DNA from: WHTX01 sp038255145
Lineage (GTDB): Bacteria; Actinomycetota; Acidimicrobiia; Acidimicrobiales; CAIXPF01
DNA: 64,000 nucleotides
NCBI GenBank assembly: GCA_038255145.1
Contig: JBBSLP010000006.1
Location: forward strand, 60,733-124,732
Reading direction: 5' to 3'
Shown: piece by piece, positions 1 to 8,109 of the stretch
Numbering within the stretch: position 1 is the stretch's first letter
How the letters are laid out: every line of letters starts with the position of its first letter
The notes under the pieces: generated by a model
Databases searched by the model: none
What the model was told of the DNA's origin: nothing
Seen by the model: only the letters and a program-made list of their open reading frames with translations
Translations under genes and position numbers: made by a program

Positions 1-1
1 C

Positions 2-196
2 GCCGAGGTGTACGCCGACGCCGTGGCCAAGGGCAACGTGATCGGCGCTTCGCTGACCGAGGCCGTCAACGCCTACGCCCTGAGCTTCGAGCCCAGCCTG
101 CTCATCATCGACGCCACGGGCATGGTGGCCGACCGCCTCGACTTCGTCTACGACGCGTCGGAGCTGCGCCTGGCCCTCGACAAGGTGACGGGCTGA
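2..196 (+). CDS. C-terminal end of a thioredoxin-fold (TlpA-like) protein, partial
   Basis: The window opens inside this gene; only about 64 codons remain, in frame from base 2 to the TGA at 194-196. The visible piece has the look of the last strand-helix-strand of a thioredoxin-like domain: a cis-Pro-like FEPSLLIID strand followed by an acidic/Gly turn (DATGMV), a second strand and a closing helix. The redox CxxC motif, if present, would lie upstream of the window. The assignment is a family resemblance only; another small alpha/beta fold could give the same tail. The next gene is convergent. Confidence 0.5.
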   Translation, partial: AEVYADAVAKGNVIGASLTEAVNAYALSFEPSLLIIDATGMVADRLDFVYDASELRLALDKVTG

Positions 197-299
197 CCGT
201 CGCCGGACGCGGGACGGACCGCCCCGGAGGGCGGCCCGTCGAGAGATCTCGTGCGCTGCCTGTCAGCTGGAGGAAGAGCGTGTCAGCTGGAAGACGCGC

Positions 300-620
300 T
301 CAGCTGAAGGAGGAGCCGCAGCCGCAGGTGCGCTGGGCGTTGGGGTTGTTGATGGAGAACCCCCCGCCCTGGAGGCTGTCCTTGTAGTCGAGGGCGGCGC
401 CGGTCAGCATCTGGGCGCTGGTGGCGTCGACCACGACCTTGACCGGGCCGTAGCTGGTGACGATGTCGTCACTGGCCACCTCGGTGTCGAAGAACATCTC
501 GTAGCTGAAACCGGAGCAGCCGCCGGGCCGTACGGCGACGCGCAGGGCGAGGTCGTCGACGCCTTCGGCGTCCATCAGTTCCCGGACCTTGGCTGATGCC
601 TGGTCGGTGACGGTGATCAC
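300..620 (-). CDS. HesB/IscA-family iron-sulfur carrier (ErpA-like A-type protein)
   Basis: A 106-residue A-type Fe-S carrier that would take assembled clusters and hand them to apo-proteins in the cytoplasm. The three family cysteines are present: Cys35 in PGGCSGF and Cys99 and Cys101 in the C-terminal TCGCGSSFS. Length matches the family. The GTG start at 618-620 was chosen because the coding strand carries GAGGAGG seven bases upstream and the protein begins VITVTDQA as relatives do. It lies 50 bp downstream of a SufR-like regulator and near an Mrp ATPase, so this looks like a small Fe-S locus. The 3' end is odd: near-copies of the terminal Ser-Ser-x-Ser-stop sequence recur twice just after the gene. 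Confidence 0.9.
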   Translation of the reverse strand: MITVTDQASAKVRELMDAEGVDDLALRVAVRPGGCSGFSYEMFFDTEVASDDIVTSYGPVKVVVDATSAQMLTGAALDYKDSLQGGGFSINNPNAQRTCGCGSSFS

Positions 621-670
621 GTCAGGGCCTCCTCGATGGAGCATGGGTCGTTGACCGCGTAAGAGACAGC

Positions 671-1477
671 CTATCCAGCCGTCGACCCTGGCAACAGCGT
701 CGAGCCGACGGCCATTCCCCCGCCGTCGTCCACCCGGGCTCCCACCCCGTCCACCATGCCGTCCTCGAGGCCGTCGAAGCCGGCGTCGAAGCCATCCCAC
801 CCGCCGTCGATCTCGACGTCGACCTGGCAGGGGTCCCGGTCCACCAGGGTGCGGAAGTCGCTGACCTCCCCCCCGCCGGCCCGGGTCACGAAGCCCTCGA
901 CCAGGCCCCGGTGCAGGCCGCACACCAGCTCGGGGTGTGATTCGGCCAGGTCCCGGAACGGGCAGTGGGCGAAGGCCACGGTGGCGCCGTTCGGGGTGGG
1001 CACCGCGGCGGGGTCGAACCCGAGCTCGGCCAGGCGCTGGACCAGGCCTCCCACGCACGCCGGTCCGGCTGCGCCCGCGGGTCGGGCCCGGTCGGCGTCC
1101 TGGCGGCCCTGCTCGCGGCCGATCTCGGTGGCGTCCTCGGCCCCGGCGCCGGCCTCGACGGCCAGGGACAGCAACATGCGGGCGGCGAAGGCGAAAACCG
1201 GGGGCTCGAGGCCCAGGGAGGGGGCGTCCGCCGCCAGGGCGTAGCGGTGCTGCGGTCGGCCCACACCGCCGCGACCGTCAACGTAGATGGCCAGCAGGCC
1301 CACGTCGCGCATGCGCTCGAGGTGGGGGCGCACCGTGTTGACGTGCAGGCCCAGGGTGTTGGCCACCTCGGCCGTCGAGCGGGGGTGGGGGGACCGGGCC
1401 AGCTCGAGGTAGATCGCGTACCGGGTGTTGTCACCGAGCGCCTTCAGCACATCGAGTCTGGCGGCCGGATCGCTCAC
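671..1477 (-). CDS. SufR-like winged-helix transcriptional regulator with Fe-S cysteine signature
   Basis: A 268-residue regulator. The N-terminal winged helix-turn-helix (about residues 8-80, with STAEVANTLGLHVNTVR as the recognition part) is followed by a sensor domain with Cys172 (AHCPF), Cys186 (VCGLH) and Cys217 (DPCQV). In SufR-type proteins such cysteines hold a cluster that reports Fe-S status and tunes suf/isc genes. The last 45 residues are Gly/Asp-rich and probably disordered. The GTG start at 1477 is supported by a -10 box TAATCT ending 7 nt upstream, which implies a leaderless transcript. It is divergent from mrp and probably autoregulates across the shared 41-bp gap. The cluster-ligand role is inferred from the family. 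Confidence 0.8.
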   Translation of the reverse strand: MSDPAARLDVLKALGDNTRYAIYLELARSPHPRSTAEVANTLGLHVNTVRPHLERMRDVGLLAIYVDGRGGVGRPQHRYALAADAPSLGLEPPVFAFAARMLLSLAVEAGAGAEDATEIGREQGRQDADRARPAGAAGPACVGGLVQRLAELGFDPAAVPTPNGATVAFAHCPFRDLAESHPELVCGLHRGLVEGFVTRAGGGEVSDFRTLVDRDPCQVDVEIDGGWDGFDAGFDGLEDGMVDGVGARVDDGGGMAVGSTLLPGSTAG

Positions 1478-1484
1478 GGATCCA

Positions 1485-1511
1485 AGATTACACGGGCACT
1501 CCCGTTAATAT
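1485..1511. promoter_or_regulatory. Divergent leaderless promoters around a palindrome (SufR-like gene / mrp)
   Basis: On the minus strand TAATCT (1490-1485) lies exactly 7 nt before the GTG of the regulator. On the plus strand TAATAT (1506-1511) lies exactly 7 nt before the GTG of mrp. Between the two -10 boxes sits the inverted repeat ACGGG-cact-CCCGT (1492-1505). A protein bound there would cover both promoters. The obvious candidate is the SufR-like protein itself. Confidence 0.65.
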
Positions 1512-1518
1512 TCACCAC

Positions 1519-2715
1519 GTGGCTGACCTGACGCACGCCCGACCCACCGCAGAGGACGTGCTGCACGTGTTGCGCGGCGTCATCGACCCCGAGCTCGGCA
1601 GCGACATCGTCGACCTGGGCATGGCCAGGCACGTGGTCGTCGACGACGACGGCAAGGTCACGGTGACCATCGCCCTGACCACGGCCGGCTGCCCCCTGCG
1701 GGCCCAGATCCAGCGCGACGTGCGCACCCGGGTGGCCGACATGGTCGGGGTCACCGAGGTGGCCCTGACCTGGACCGAGATGGACCAGGACGAGCGCACC
1801 GCGGCCATGGCCAAGGCCCGGTGGAACGTGCGGGACAAGGCGACGCAGACCGCGGTGCCCGCCACCACCAGGGTCATCTGCGTGGCGTCGGGCAAGGGCG
1901 GGGTGGGCAAGTCCTCGGTCACGGTGAACCTGGCCGTGGCCATGGCCGCCCGGGGACTGCGGATCGGCCTGCTCGACGCCGACATCTGGGGCTTCTCCAT
2001 CCCCCGCATGCTGGGCATAGACGGCCGCCTGGAGGCCGCGGCCGACGGGCCTCGCAAGATCGTGCCCAAGATCCGCCCCGTGGCCGGCGGCGGCCACCTC
2101 GAGGTGGTGTCGATGGGCTTCCTCGTCGACGGCGAGGACGAGGCCCTCATGTGGCGGGGCCTCATGCTCAACCGGGCCGTGCAGCACTTCCTCGAGGACG
2201 TGCGTTGGAGCGAGGACCTCGACTACCTGCTCATCGACATGCCCCCGGGCACCGGCGACGTGCAGCTGGGCCTGGCCCGCATGCTGCCCCAGGCCGAGAT
2301 GCTGGTGGTCACCACGCCAGCCCGCGCCGCCCAGAAGGTGGCGGCCCGGGCCGCGACCATGGCTCGCAAGAGCTACCTGCGGGTGTGCGGGGTGGTCGAG
2401 AACATGTCCGAGTTCGTTGCCCCCGACGGCACCCGCCATGCCCTCTTCGGCGAGGGCGGCGGCGCGGCGCTGGCCGCCGACGTGGGTGCTCCCCTGCTGG
2501 CCCGCATCCCCATCGAGCCCGCAGTGGCCGCCGGTGGCGACGCCGGCGAGCCCGTTGCCCTGGGCGTCGGTCCCGCGGCCGAGGTGTTCCGGGCCCTGGC
2601 CGAGCGCATCGTCACCGACGTGGTCCCCCCCGTCGAGATGGCCGGATGTTCGGCCCGCATGGTGGCCGCCTTCGACGCCGCCTTCGACGCCGTGCACCCC
2701 GCCAGCGCCAGCTGA
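1519..2715 (+). CDS. mrp: Mrp/ApbC family Fe-S cluster-carrying P-loop ATPase with N-terminal MIP18 domain
   Basis: A 398-residue scaffold/carrier ATPase for Fe-S cluster transfer. An N-terminal MIP18 (DUF59) domain spans about residues 12-90, including Cys58 in TTAGCPL. The Mrp/NBP35 ATPase follows, with deviant Walker A GKGGVGKSS at 125-133 and the family strand LLIDMPPGTGD. The CxxC found after ENMS in many bacterial Mrp proteins is absent here: the chain reads ENMSEFVAPDG, as in some other actinobacterial versions. Cluster binding would then need other cysteines or a partner. The GTG start follows TAATAT by 7 nt, so the mRNA is probably leaderless. Its divergent neighbour is a SufR-like regulator. 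Confidence 0.92.
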   Translation: MADLTHARPTAEDVLHVLRGVIDPELGSDIVDLGMARHVVVDDDGKVTVTIALTTAGCPLRAQIQRDVRTRVADMVGVTEVALTWTEMDQDERTAAMAKARWNVRDKATQTAVPATTRVICVASGKGGVGKSSVTVNLAVAMAARGLRIGLLDADIWGFSIPRMLGIDGRLEAAADGPRKIVPKIRPVAGGGHLEVVSMGFLVDGEDEALMWRGLMLNRAVQHFLEDVRWSEDLDYLLIDMPPGTGDVQLGLARMLPQAEMLVVTTPARAAQKVAARAATMARKSYLRVCGVVENMSEFVAPDGTRHALFGEGGGAALAADVGAPLLARIPIEPAVAAGGDAGEPVALGVGPAAEVFRALAERIVTDVVPPVEMAGCSARMVAAFDAAFDAVHPASAS

Positions 2716-2736
2716 CGGTGCCGGCGGCATCGCCGG

Positions 2737-3246
2737 TCAGATGGGGGGCAGGGACGGCGGGTCACGAGGATCGTCGTGGCCCGGAGCCGCGGGTCGGTGG
2801 CGCTCACCGATGTGCTCGTCGTCGACCACGATGACCTCGGACGTGACCCGACCGAAGCGGCTGGTGCGGGTGGTGACCCCGGCCTGGACCCGGCGCCCCA
2901 GCCGGCGCAGCACGAGCCGGCGCACCAGGGCCCGGGTCGGCGGCAACAGCAGGAACACGGCGAACAGGTCGGTGAGGAAGCCCGGTGCCACCAGCAGCAC
3001 CCCGGCCAGGAGCACGAGCAGGCCGTCGACCAGGCTGCCCGTCGGTACCCGCCCGGCGTTCAGGTCGGCCTGGACCCGGGTGAACACGCCCACACCGGCC
3101 CGCCGCACCACCCAGGCCCCCACCACGCTGATGAGCAGGAGCAGGCCGACGGTGTCGAGCACGCCGATGCCGTGGGCCACCTGGACGATGAGGTAGAGCT
3201 CGATGACGGGCAGGACGATGAACAGGAGCGCCAGCACCGGCAACAT
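2737..3246 (-). CDS. fxsA: FxsA family membrane protein
   Basis: A 169-residue inner-membrane protein of the FxsA family. The N-terminus (LALLFIVLPVIELYLIVQV) is the first membrane segment with the family Pro-x-x-Glu; a second segment follows (GLLLLISVVGAWVV). A third stretch with the conserved APGFLTD turn precedes an Arg-rich cytoplasmic tail. In E. coli FxsA is linked to phage-exclusion escape; the general role is unknown. The ATG at 3246 is preceded by TACGCT with a 6-nt gap, so it is probably leaderless. It is convergent with mrp and divergent from selA. Confidence 0.88.
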   Translation of the reverse strand: MLPVLALLFIVLPVIELYLIVQVAHGIGVLDTVGLLLLISVVGAWVVRRAGVGVFTRVQADLNAGRVPTGSLVDGLLVLLAGVLLVAPGFLTDLFAVFLLLPPTRALVRRLVLRRLGRRVQAGVTTRTSRFGRVTSEVIVVDDEHIGERHRPAAPGHDDPRDPPSLPPI

Positions 3247-3343
3247 CGTCCGAGCGTAGGCATGTCGTCGACCCCGAGCGGAGGGGTACGCACGGACCTG
3301 GCCGACGACACCGCGGCGAGTGCCCGGCGCCTAACGTGCGACC

Positions 3344-4642
3344 GTGACCGCCACCGTGCCCCCCACCCCGGGCCGCACCGGTCCGCGACCGCCCTCGGTC
3401 GACGCCCTGGCCCGTTCGCTGGCCGACGTGGGCCTGCCCCACCCGCTGCTGGTCGAGGCGGCCCGGGCCGCCATCGCCGCCGGGGACCCCGACTCGGCCC
3501 GGGCACGGGCCGAGGCCCGGCGCCGCACCCTGCTGCAACCCGTGGTCAACGCCACCGGGGTGCTGCTGCACACCAACCTGGGCCGCGCTCCCCACGGCCA
3601 CCACCAGGCCGCGGGCTACGCCAACCTCGAGCTGCGCCTGGCCGACGGGCGCCGGGGCTCGCGCTCGGACCACGTGGCCTCGCTGTGGGCCACCCTGTGC
3701 GGGGCCGAGGCCGCCCTGGTGGTGAACAACTGCGCCGGGGCGGTGCTGCTGACCCTGGCCGCCCTGGCCGCCGGTCGCTCCGTGGCCGTGTCGCGGTCCG
3801 AGCTGGTCGAGATCGGCGGCGGCTTCCGGGTGCCCGAGGTGCTCGAGCAGTCGGGGGCCCGCCTCGTCGAGGTGGGCACCACCAACCGCACCCGCCGGGC
3901 CGACTACGAGCGGGCCGTGACCGAGCACGACGACCTGGCCGTGCTGCTCAAGGTCCACCAGTCCAACTACCGCATCATCGGCTTCACCGAGTCGGTCGGG
4001 GTGGCCGCCCTGGCCCAGCTCGGCCCCCCGGTCGTGGTCGACATCGGCTCGGGCCTGCTCGACGCGGCGTGCCCGTGGTTGGCCGGGGGGCCGCCGACGT
4101 GGCTGAAGGACGAGCCCGCGGCCCGTCAGACGCTGGGCGAGGGGGCCGACCTCGTCACCTTCTCGGGCGACAAGCTGGCCGGCGGACCCCAGGCCGGCAT
4201 CATCGCCGGGCGGGCCGACCTGGTGGCCCGGTGCGCCCGCCACCCCCTGGCCCGGGCTCTGCGCCCCGGTGGCCTGGTGCTGGGCGCCCTGCAGGACCTG
4301 GCCCTGGCCTACCTGGGCCGCCGGGGCGAAGACATCGGCTTCTGGCGCATGGCGACGACACCGCCCTCCACCCTGGACCGCCGGGCCCGGGCCGTGGTCG
4401 CCGCCGCCGGCCAGGGACGGGTGGCCGCCACCACGTCCGTTCCCGGCGGCGGGACCCTGCCCGGCGTGGAGATCCCCTCGGTGGGCATCACCGTGGACGG
4501 GGACCACACCGCCACTCTGCGGGGCCGGTACCGACCGGTCATCGCCCGCGTCGAGGCCGGAGCCACCTGGCTCGACCTGCGCACCGTCGACCCCACCGAC
4601 GACGCCACCCTCGTCGACGCCCTCGCCGCCCTCCGCGGCTAG
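3344..4642 (+). CDS. selA: L-seryl-tRNA(Sec) selenium transferase
   Basis: A 432-residue PLP enzyme that converts seryl-tRNA(Sec) to selenocysteinyl-tRNA(Sec) using selenophosphate. The family signature NATGVLLHTNLGR lies near residues 68-80, and the PLP lysine is Lys277 in FSGDKLAGGPQAG. Length is slightly below the usual 450-470. The GTG start follows TAACGT (3332-3337) by 6 nt, consistent with a leaderless mRNA. selB begins 5 bp after the stop, so the two form an operon. Neither selD nor a tRNA-Sec gene was found in this window, so the rest of the pathway must lie elsewhere. Confidence 0.95.
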   Translation: MTATVPPTPGRTGPRPPSVDALARSLADVGLPHPLLVEAARAAIAAGDPDSARARAEARRRTLLQPVVNATGVLLHTNLGRAPHGHHQAAGYANLELRLADGRRGSRSDHVASLWATLCGAEAALVVNNCAGAVLLTLAALAAGRSVAVSRSELVEIGGGFRVPEVLEQSGARLVEVGTTNRTRRADYERAVTEHDDLAVLLKVHQSNYRIIGFTESVGVAALAQLGPPVVVDIGSGLLDAACPWLAGGPPTWLKDEPAARQTLGEGADLVTFSGDKLAGGPQAGIIAGRADLVARCARHPLARALRPGGLVLGALQDLALAYLGRRGEDIGFWRMATTPPSTLDRRARAVVAAAGQGRVAATTSVPGGGTLPGVEIPSVGITVDGDHTATLRGRYRPVIARVEAGATWLDLRTVDPTDDATLVDALAALRG

Positions 4643-4647
4643 CCACC

Positions 4648-6369
4648 ATGCACGTCATCGCCACCGCCGGCCACGTCGATCACGGCAAGTCCACCCTGGT
4701 GCGCACCCTCACCGGCACCGATCCCGACCGCTGGCAGGAGGAGAAGGACCGAGGCCTCACCATCGACCTCGGCTTCGCCCACCTCGAGCTGCCGTCGGGC
4801 CGCGAGGTGGGCTTCATCGACGTGCCCGGCCACGTCCGCTTCATCCGCAACATGCTGGCCGGGGTGGGTGCGGTCGACGCCTGCCTGTTCGTGGTGGCGG
4901 CCACGGAGGGCTGGAAGCCCCAGTCCGAGGAGCACCTGCGCATCCTCGAGCTGCTCGGGCTGAGCCATGGCGTCGTGGCCCTGACCAAGGTGGCGGGCAC
5001 CGATCCCGACCTGGTCGAACTGGCCCACCTGGAGCTGGTCGACCACCTGGCGGGCACCTTCCTCGAGCGAGCCGAGGTCATCGACGTCGACGCCCCCGCC
5101 ACCCTGGGCCTCGACGCCCTGGTGGCCGCCCTGGACCGCCTGACCGCCGTGGTGCCCGTGGCTGCGGACCGTCGACGGCCCCGCCTGTGGGTCGACCGGG
5201 CCTTCGCGGCCTGGGGATCGGGCACCGTGGTGACGGGCACCCTGGCCGGGGGCGGCCTCGACGTCGACGACGAGCTGGTGCTCCTGCCCCGGCGCGACGT
5301 GGTGCGGGTGCGGGCCCTGCAGTCCCACCACCACCGCCACCCCCACGTGGACCCCGGTCGTCGGGTGGCCGTCAACCTCACGGGCGTGGGCCATGCCGAG
5401 GTGAGCCGGGGCGACGTGTTGGTGCGGGCCGGGCAGTGGGAGCCCACCCGCATGCTCGACGCCTCCCTCACCGTGCTCGACAGCCTGGACCACCCCGTGT
5501 CCCGCCGGGGCGCCTACCTGGCCTACCTGGGCTCGGGCGAGCTGCCGGTCAAGCTGCGGGTGCTGGGCCACGACGCCCTCGGTCCCGGTGACCAGGGCAC
5601 CGTGCGCCTCCACCTGCCCTGGGCCGTGCCCCTGCTGCCCGGGGACCGCTTCGTGCTGCGGGAGTCGGGTCGCCAGGAGACCGTGGGCGGCGGTGAGGTC
5701 CTCGACGTGGCCCCGGTGCGCCCCGCAGCCACGGCCCGGCCCGACCGTTCGGTGCTCCGGGTGGTGGCCGAGCGGGGATGGGTCGACGCCGACCTGCTGG
5801 AACGCCTCACCGGCGAGCGCCTGGCCCCGGCGGTCGGCCACTGGGTGGTCGACCCCGTCCGTCTCGACGAGGTCCGCACCGCACTGGGCGAGCGGGTGGC
5901 CGCGGCCGGGCCCCTGGGCCTCGACGTGGCCGTCCTCGACGAACGGGAGCGGGCGGCGTTGGAGCTGGTGGACGGCGTGGTCGTCGACGCCGGCCGGGCC
6001 CGGGCCCAGGCCCAGGCCGACCCCCTGGCCGACCACTCCTTCGTCGCCGCCCTCGACGCCGACCCCTTCGCCCCACCCGACGCCGAGGGCGTCCCCCGTG
6101 ACGAGCTGCGCGAGCTGGTGCGCCGGGGGCTGGTGGTGAGCCACGACGGCACCTACTTCTCGGCCGCCGCCGTCGACCTCGCCGCGGTCCGCCTGGCCGT
6201 GCTGCTCGAGGCCCATCCCCAAGGGGTCACCGTGGCCCAGGTCCGTGATGCGCTGGGCAACACCCGCAAGCACGTCCTGCCCCTGGTGGCCCTGCTCGAC
6301 AGCCGCGGCGTGACCCGTCGTCGGGGTGATGTCCGCATCGGTGGTCCCCGCCTGCCACCGCCACGCTGA
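4648..6369 (+). CDS. selB: Selenocysteine-specific translation elongation factor
   Basis: A 573-residue translational GTPase that brings Sec-tRNA(Sec) to UGA codons marked by a SECIS element. Visible G-domain motifs are GHVDHGKS (8-15), RGLTIDLGF (35-43, the SelB-type switch region) and DVPGH (58-62). Domains II and III follow, and the C-terminal third holds the winged-helix repeats that bind SECIS RNA, ending with a wing-like LLDSRGVTRRRGD. It is somewhat shorter than E. coli SelB (about 614), mostly in that part. The ATG at 4648 begins 5 bp after selA and gives the canonical MHVIATAGHVDHGK start; longer in-frame starts would run through selA. Confidence 0.95.
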   Translation: MHVIATAGHVDHGKSTLVRTLTGTDPDRWQEEKDRGLTIDLGFAHLELPSGREVGFIDVPGHVRFIRNMLAGVGAVDACLFVVAATEGWKPQSEEHLRILELLGLSHGVVALTKVAGTDPDLVELAHLELVDHLAGTFLERAEVIDVDAPATLGLDALVAALDRLTAVVPVAADRRRPRLWVDRAFAAWGSGTVVTGTLAGGGLDVDDELVLLPRRDVVRVRALQSHHHRHPHVDPGRRVAVNLTGVGHAEVSRGDVLVRAGQWEPTRMLDASLTVLDSLDHPVSRRGAYLAYLGSGELPVKLRVLGHDALGPGDQGTVRLHLPWAVPLLPGDRFVLRESGRQETVGGGEVLDVAPVRPAATARPDRSVLRVVAERGWVDADLLERLTGERLAPAVGHWVVDPVRLDEVRTALGERVAAAGPLGLDVAVLDERERAALELVDGVVVDAGRARAQAQADPLADHSFVAALDADPFAPPDAEGVPRDELRELVRRGLVVSHDGTYFSAAAVDLAAVRLAVLLEAHPQGVTVAQVRDALGNTRKHVLPLVALLDSRGVTRRRGDVRIGGPRLPPPR

Positions 6370-6440
6370 CCCCGACCGGGTGGCGGTAGGGCGAAGGGCG
6401 CGGTGGGACGGAGGGACCGTGACAGGCATGCTGTGGGGGC

Positions 6441-6917
6441 ATGTCCGCCTTCGTCGAGGTGCCAAACTCCCCTGGCCTCGGACCGGCCGATGCCTCCCCG
6501 GCCGTCGAGCCCGTACCGCTGCCTGCCAGCCGCTCCGGCGTGCGCACCACCACCATCGCCGCCGCCACCTTCCTGGCCGTCGTCCTGGCTGCGGCCCTGG
6601 CCTTCGGCGCCGTGGCCCTGCAGACGGCCCAACGCGAGCACGACACCGCCGGGCGTTGGCGGGTCCGCAGCGCCGAGCAGGATGCCGCCCTGCGCGACGC
6701 AGCCGACCGGGAGGCCGCCGCCCTCGACCAGGCCGCGGCCAACGCTGCGGCCCGGGACCAGCTGCGGGGCCAGCTCGACGCGGCCACGGCCGAGATCGAC
6801 CAGCTCACGGCGGCCCTGGCCACGACCCGTGCCGCCCTCGCCGACACCGAGGACCGCCTGGCCACCGCAGCCGGAGGCTCGGCCCAGGCCCGCGACCGGG
6901 CTGCGTTGGGCGGATGA
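6441..6917 (+). CDS. Hypothetical membrane-anchored coiled-coil protein
   Basis: A 158-residue protein not recognised as a named family. It has a short Pro-rich cytoplasmic N-terminus, one membrane segment (about residues 38-63, Ala/Val/Leu-rich) and then about 90 residues of Ala/Arg/Asp/Gln-rich heptads predicted to form a long coiled coil outside the membrane. Its stop overlaps the ATG of the secreted protease gene (ATGA, 6914-6917), so the two are translationally coupled. A stalk or adaptor role for the protease is possible but is inference. The ATG at 6441 is preceded by CATGCT with an 8-nt gap. Confidence 0.7.
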   Translation: MSAFVEVPNSPGLGPADASPAVEPVPLPASRSGVRTTTIAAATFLAVVLAAALAFGAVALQTAQREHDTAGRWRVRSAEQDAALRDAADREAAALDQAAANAAARDQLRGQLDAATAEIDQLTAALATTRAALADTEDRLATAAGGSAQARDRAALGG

Positions 6918-7681
6918 CGGTGCGTCGCGCCGTGGCCGTGGCCTGCCTGGGCGTAGGCCTGGCCGTGGGCGGGACGGCAGGCAGCATCGGGGCCTCGCGC
7001 TCTCCGGTCGTGGCCCTGGCCACCGCGGCACCGCGGGCCTGGCCCATCCCCAGCGACCTGCCCACCACCGCCGGGGTCTCCCCACCCGGCTCCACCTCCA
7101 CCACCCTGGACATCCCCGGTCCAACCGAGGGTTCCCTGGGGGTGCTGTTCGGCGGCGTGCTGCGCATCCGGGCCCTCGACGCCGGTGGTCTGTCCATCGG
7201 CACCGGGTTCGCGGTGGGCGACGGCACCTGGGTGTTGACCAACCACCACGTCGTCGAAGGCTCCACCCGCCTCGAGCTCGAGACGTGGGACGGTCGCGAC
7301 GCGGGACCGGCCCAGCTCGTCGCCGTCGCGCCCGAGGGCATCGACCTCGCCCTCATCCACCTCGACACCGCGGCCGCCCCCGCCTTCCACGTGCGCACCC
7401 ACGACCCCGCGCTGGGCGAGGAGCTGGTGACGGCGGGCTATCCCGAAGGACGACGGCTGATCCGCACCGAGGGACGGTCGTTGGGCATGGCCCGCAGCGG
7501 CGGATCCAAGGTACTCGTCACCGACCTGACCTGTGAACCCGGCTGCTCGGGCAGCCCGGTGCTCGACCCCCTGGGCCGGGTGGTGGGCGTCATCGTCGGA
7601 GGGACGTCGGCCGGCCAGACGTTGGCCATCCCCATGACCTACGCCTCGGACCTCCTCCGTACTCAGGGTGTGGGTGCCTGA
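6914..7681 (+). CDS. Secreted trypsin-like (S1/HtrA-type) serine protease
   Basis: A 255-residue exported protease. The N-terminus is a signal peptide (RR followed by a hydrophobic stretch to about residue 40) with a Ser/Thr/Pro linker to about 70. The chymotrypsin fold carries the triad His112 (LTNHHVVEG), Asp144 (EGIDLALI) and Ser212 in PGCSGSP. Cys207 and Cys211 flank the active serine and could form a disulfide. There is no PDZ domain, so it is a minimal member compared with HtrA/DegP. The start ATG overlaps the stop of the coiled-coil membrane protein upstream. Substrate unknown. Confidence 0.85.
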   Translation: MTVRRAVAVACLGVGLAVGGTAGSIGASRSPVVALATAAPRAWPIPSDLPTTAGVSPPGSTSTTLDIPGPTEGSLGVLFGGVLRIRALDAGGLSIGTGFAVGDGTWVLTNHHVVEGSTRLELETWDGRDAGPAQLVAVAPEGIDLALIHLDTAAAPAFHVRTHDPALGEELVTAGYPEGRRLIRTEGRSLGMARSGGSKVLVTDLTCEPGCSGSPVLDPLGRVVGVIVGGTSAGQTLAIPMTYASDLLRTQGVGA

Positions 7682-7709
7682 GCCGACCCCCTCGACCGCT
7701 CAGGCACCC
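7672..7709. terminator. Stem-loop between the convergent protease and whiB genes
   Basis: A perfect 12-bp inverted repeat, GGGTGCCTGAGC (7672-7683) and GCTCAGGCACCC (7698-7709), with a 14-nt loop. The stop codon of the protease gene lies within the left arm. There is no clear T tract on either side, so termination on both strands is an inference from position and stem strength. Confidence 0.6.
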
Positions 7710-7771
7710 TGAACCCCTACCCTCCCCCCCTGCTCGACCTGCCTCACGTCGCTCTACCTGCGGCGCTCGGT

Positions 7772-8038
7772 TCAGCTCGCTTCGCGCTCGGCGAGCAGGG
7801 ATCTCCGTTCCGTCTCCGTCAGCGCGCCCCAGATCCCATGGGGCTCCCTGATGTCGAGTGCGTACTCCAGGCACTCGTCCTTCACCGGGCACATCTCGCA
7901 GATCGCCTTGGCCGCCGCCTCACGCGCGAGACGCTCGTGTTTGCGCTCGAAGCGCGGTGGCGGGAAGAAGACTGACGCGTGAGGTCCCCGACAGGCGGCT
8001 CGGAGTTGCCAATCTTCCTCAAGCCTCTGTGCACTCAC
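7772..8038 (-). CDS. WhiB-family Fe-S transcriptional regulator
   Basis: An 88-residue WhiB-like protein. The four cluster cysteines are Cys16, Cys47, Cys50 and Cys56 (CEMCPVKDEC). The family turn is present as GIWGALT (68-74, usually GVWGGLT) and is followed by a basic ERR helix. Such proteins bind a 4Fe-4S cluster and work with the primary sigma factor in redox or stress responses. The GTG start at 8036-8038 has a good ribosome site (AAAGGGGG), and a sigma-70-type promoter lies upstream. Its position beside nfeD and an ArsA/Get3 pair recalls whiB4-Rv3680-Rv3679 of mycobacteria, but which WhiB class it is cannot be settled from the sequence alone. Confidence 0.93.
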   Translation of the reverse strand: MSAQRLEEDWQLRAACRGPHASVFFPPPRFERKHERLAREAAAKAICEMCPVKDECLEYALDIREPHGIWGALTETERRSLLAEREAS

Positions 8039-8058
8039 GTGATCCCCCTTTCACGCGG

Positions 8059-8087
8059 ACAGTACCCCCGGCCACGAGGGCCGACAA
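8059..8087 (-). promoter_or_regulatory. Predicted promoter of the whiB gene
   Basis: On the minus strand TTGTCG (8087-8082) and TACTGT (8064-8059) are separated by exactly 17 bp, a good -35/-10 pair. Transcription would start about 20 nt before the GTG, leaving a short leader that includes the AAAGGGGG ribosome site. Confidence 0.55.
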
Positions 8088-8109
8088 GACTACTATCGCG
8101 AGTGGATTG

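Noticed and set aside
2804..4507. Long open frame on the minus strand opposite selA (567 codons)
   Set aside because: The translation is rich in Gly, His and Arg with no domain signal, and lies exactly antisense to the recognised selA and fxsA. It is the usual open shadow frame of GC-rich DNA.
4648..6369. tRNA-Sec or a SECIS element near selA-selB
   Set aside because: The gaps before selA and after selB were read on both strands; no 90-nt tRNA fold with a UCA anticodon and no in-frame UGA continuation was found.
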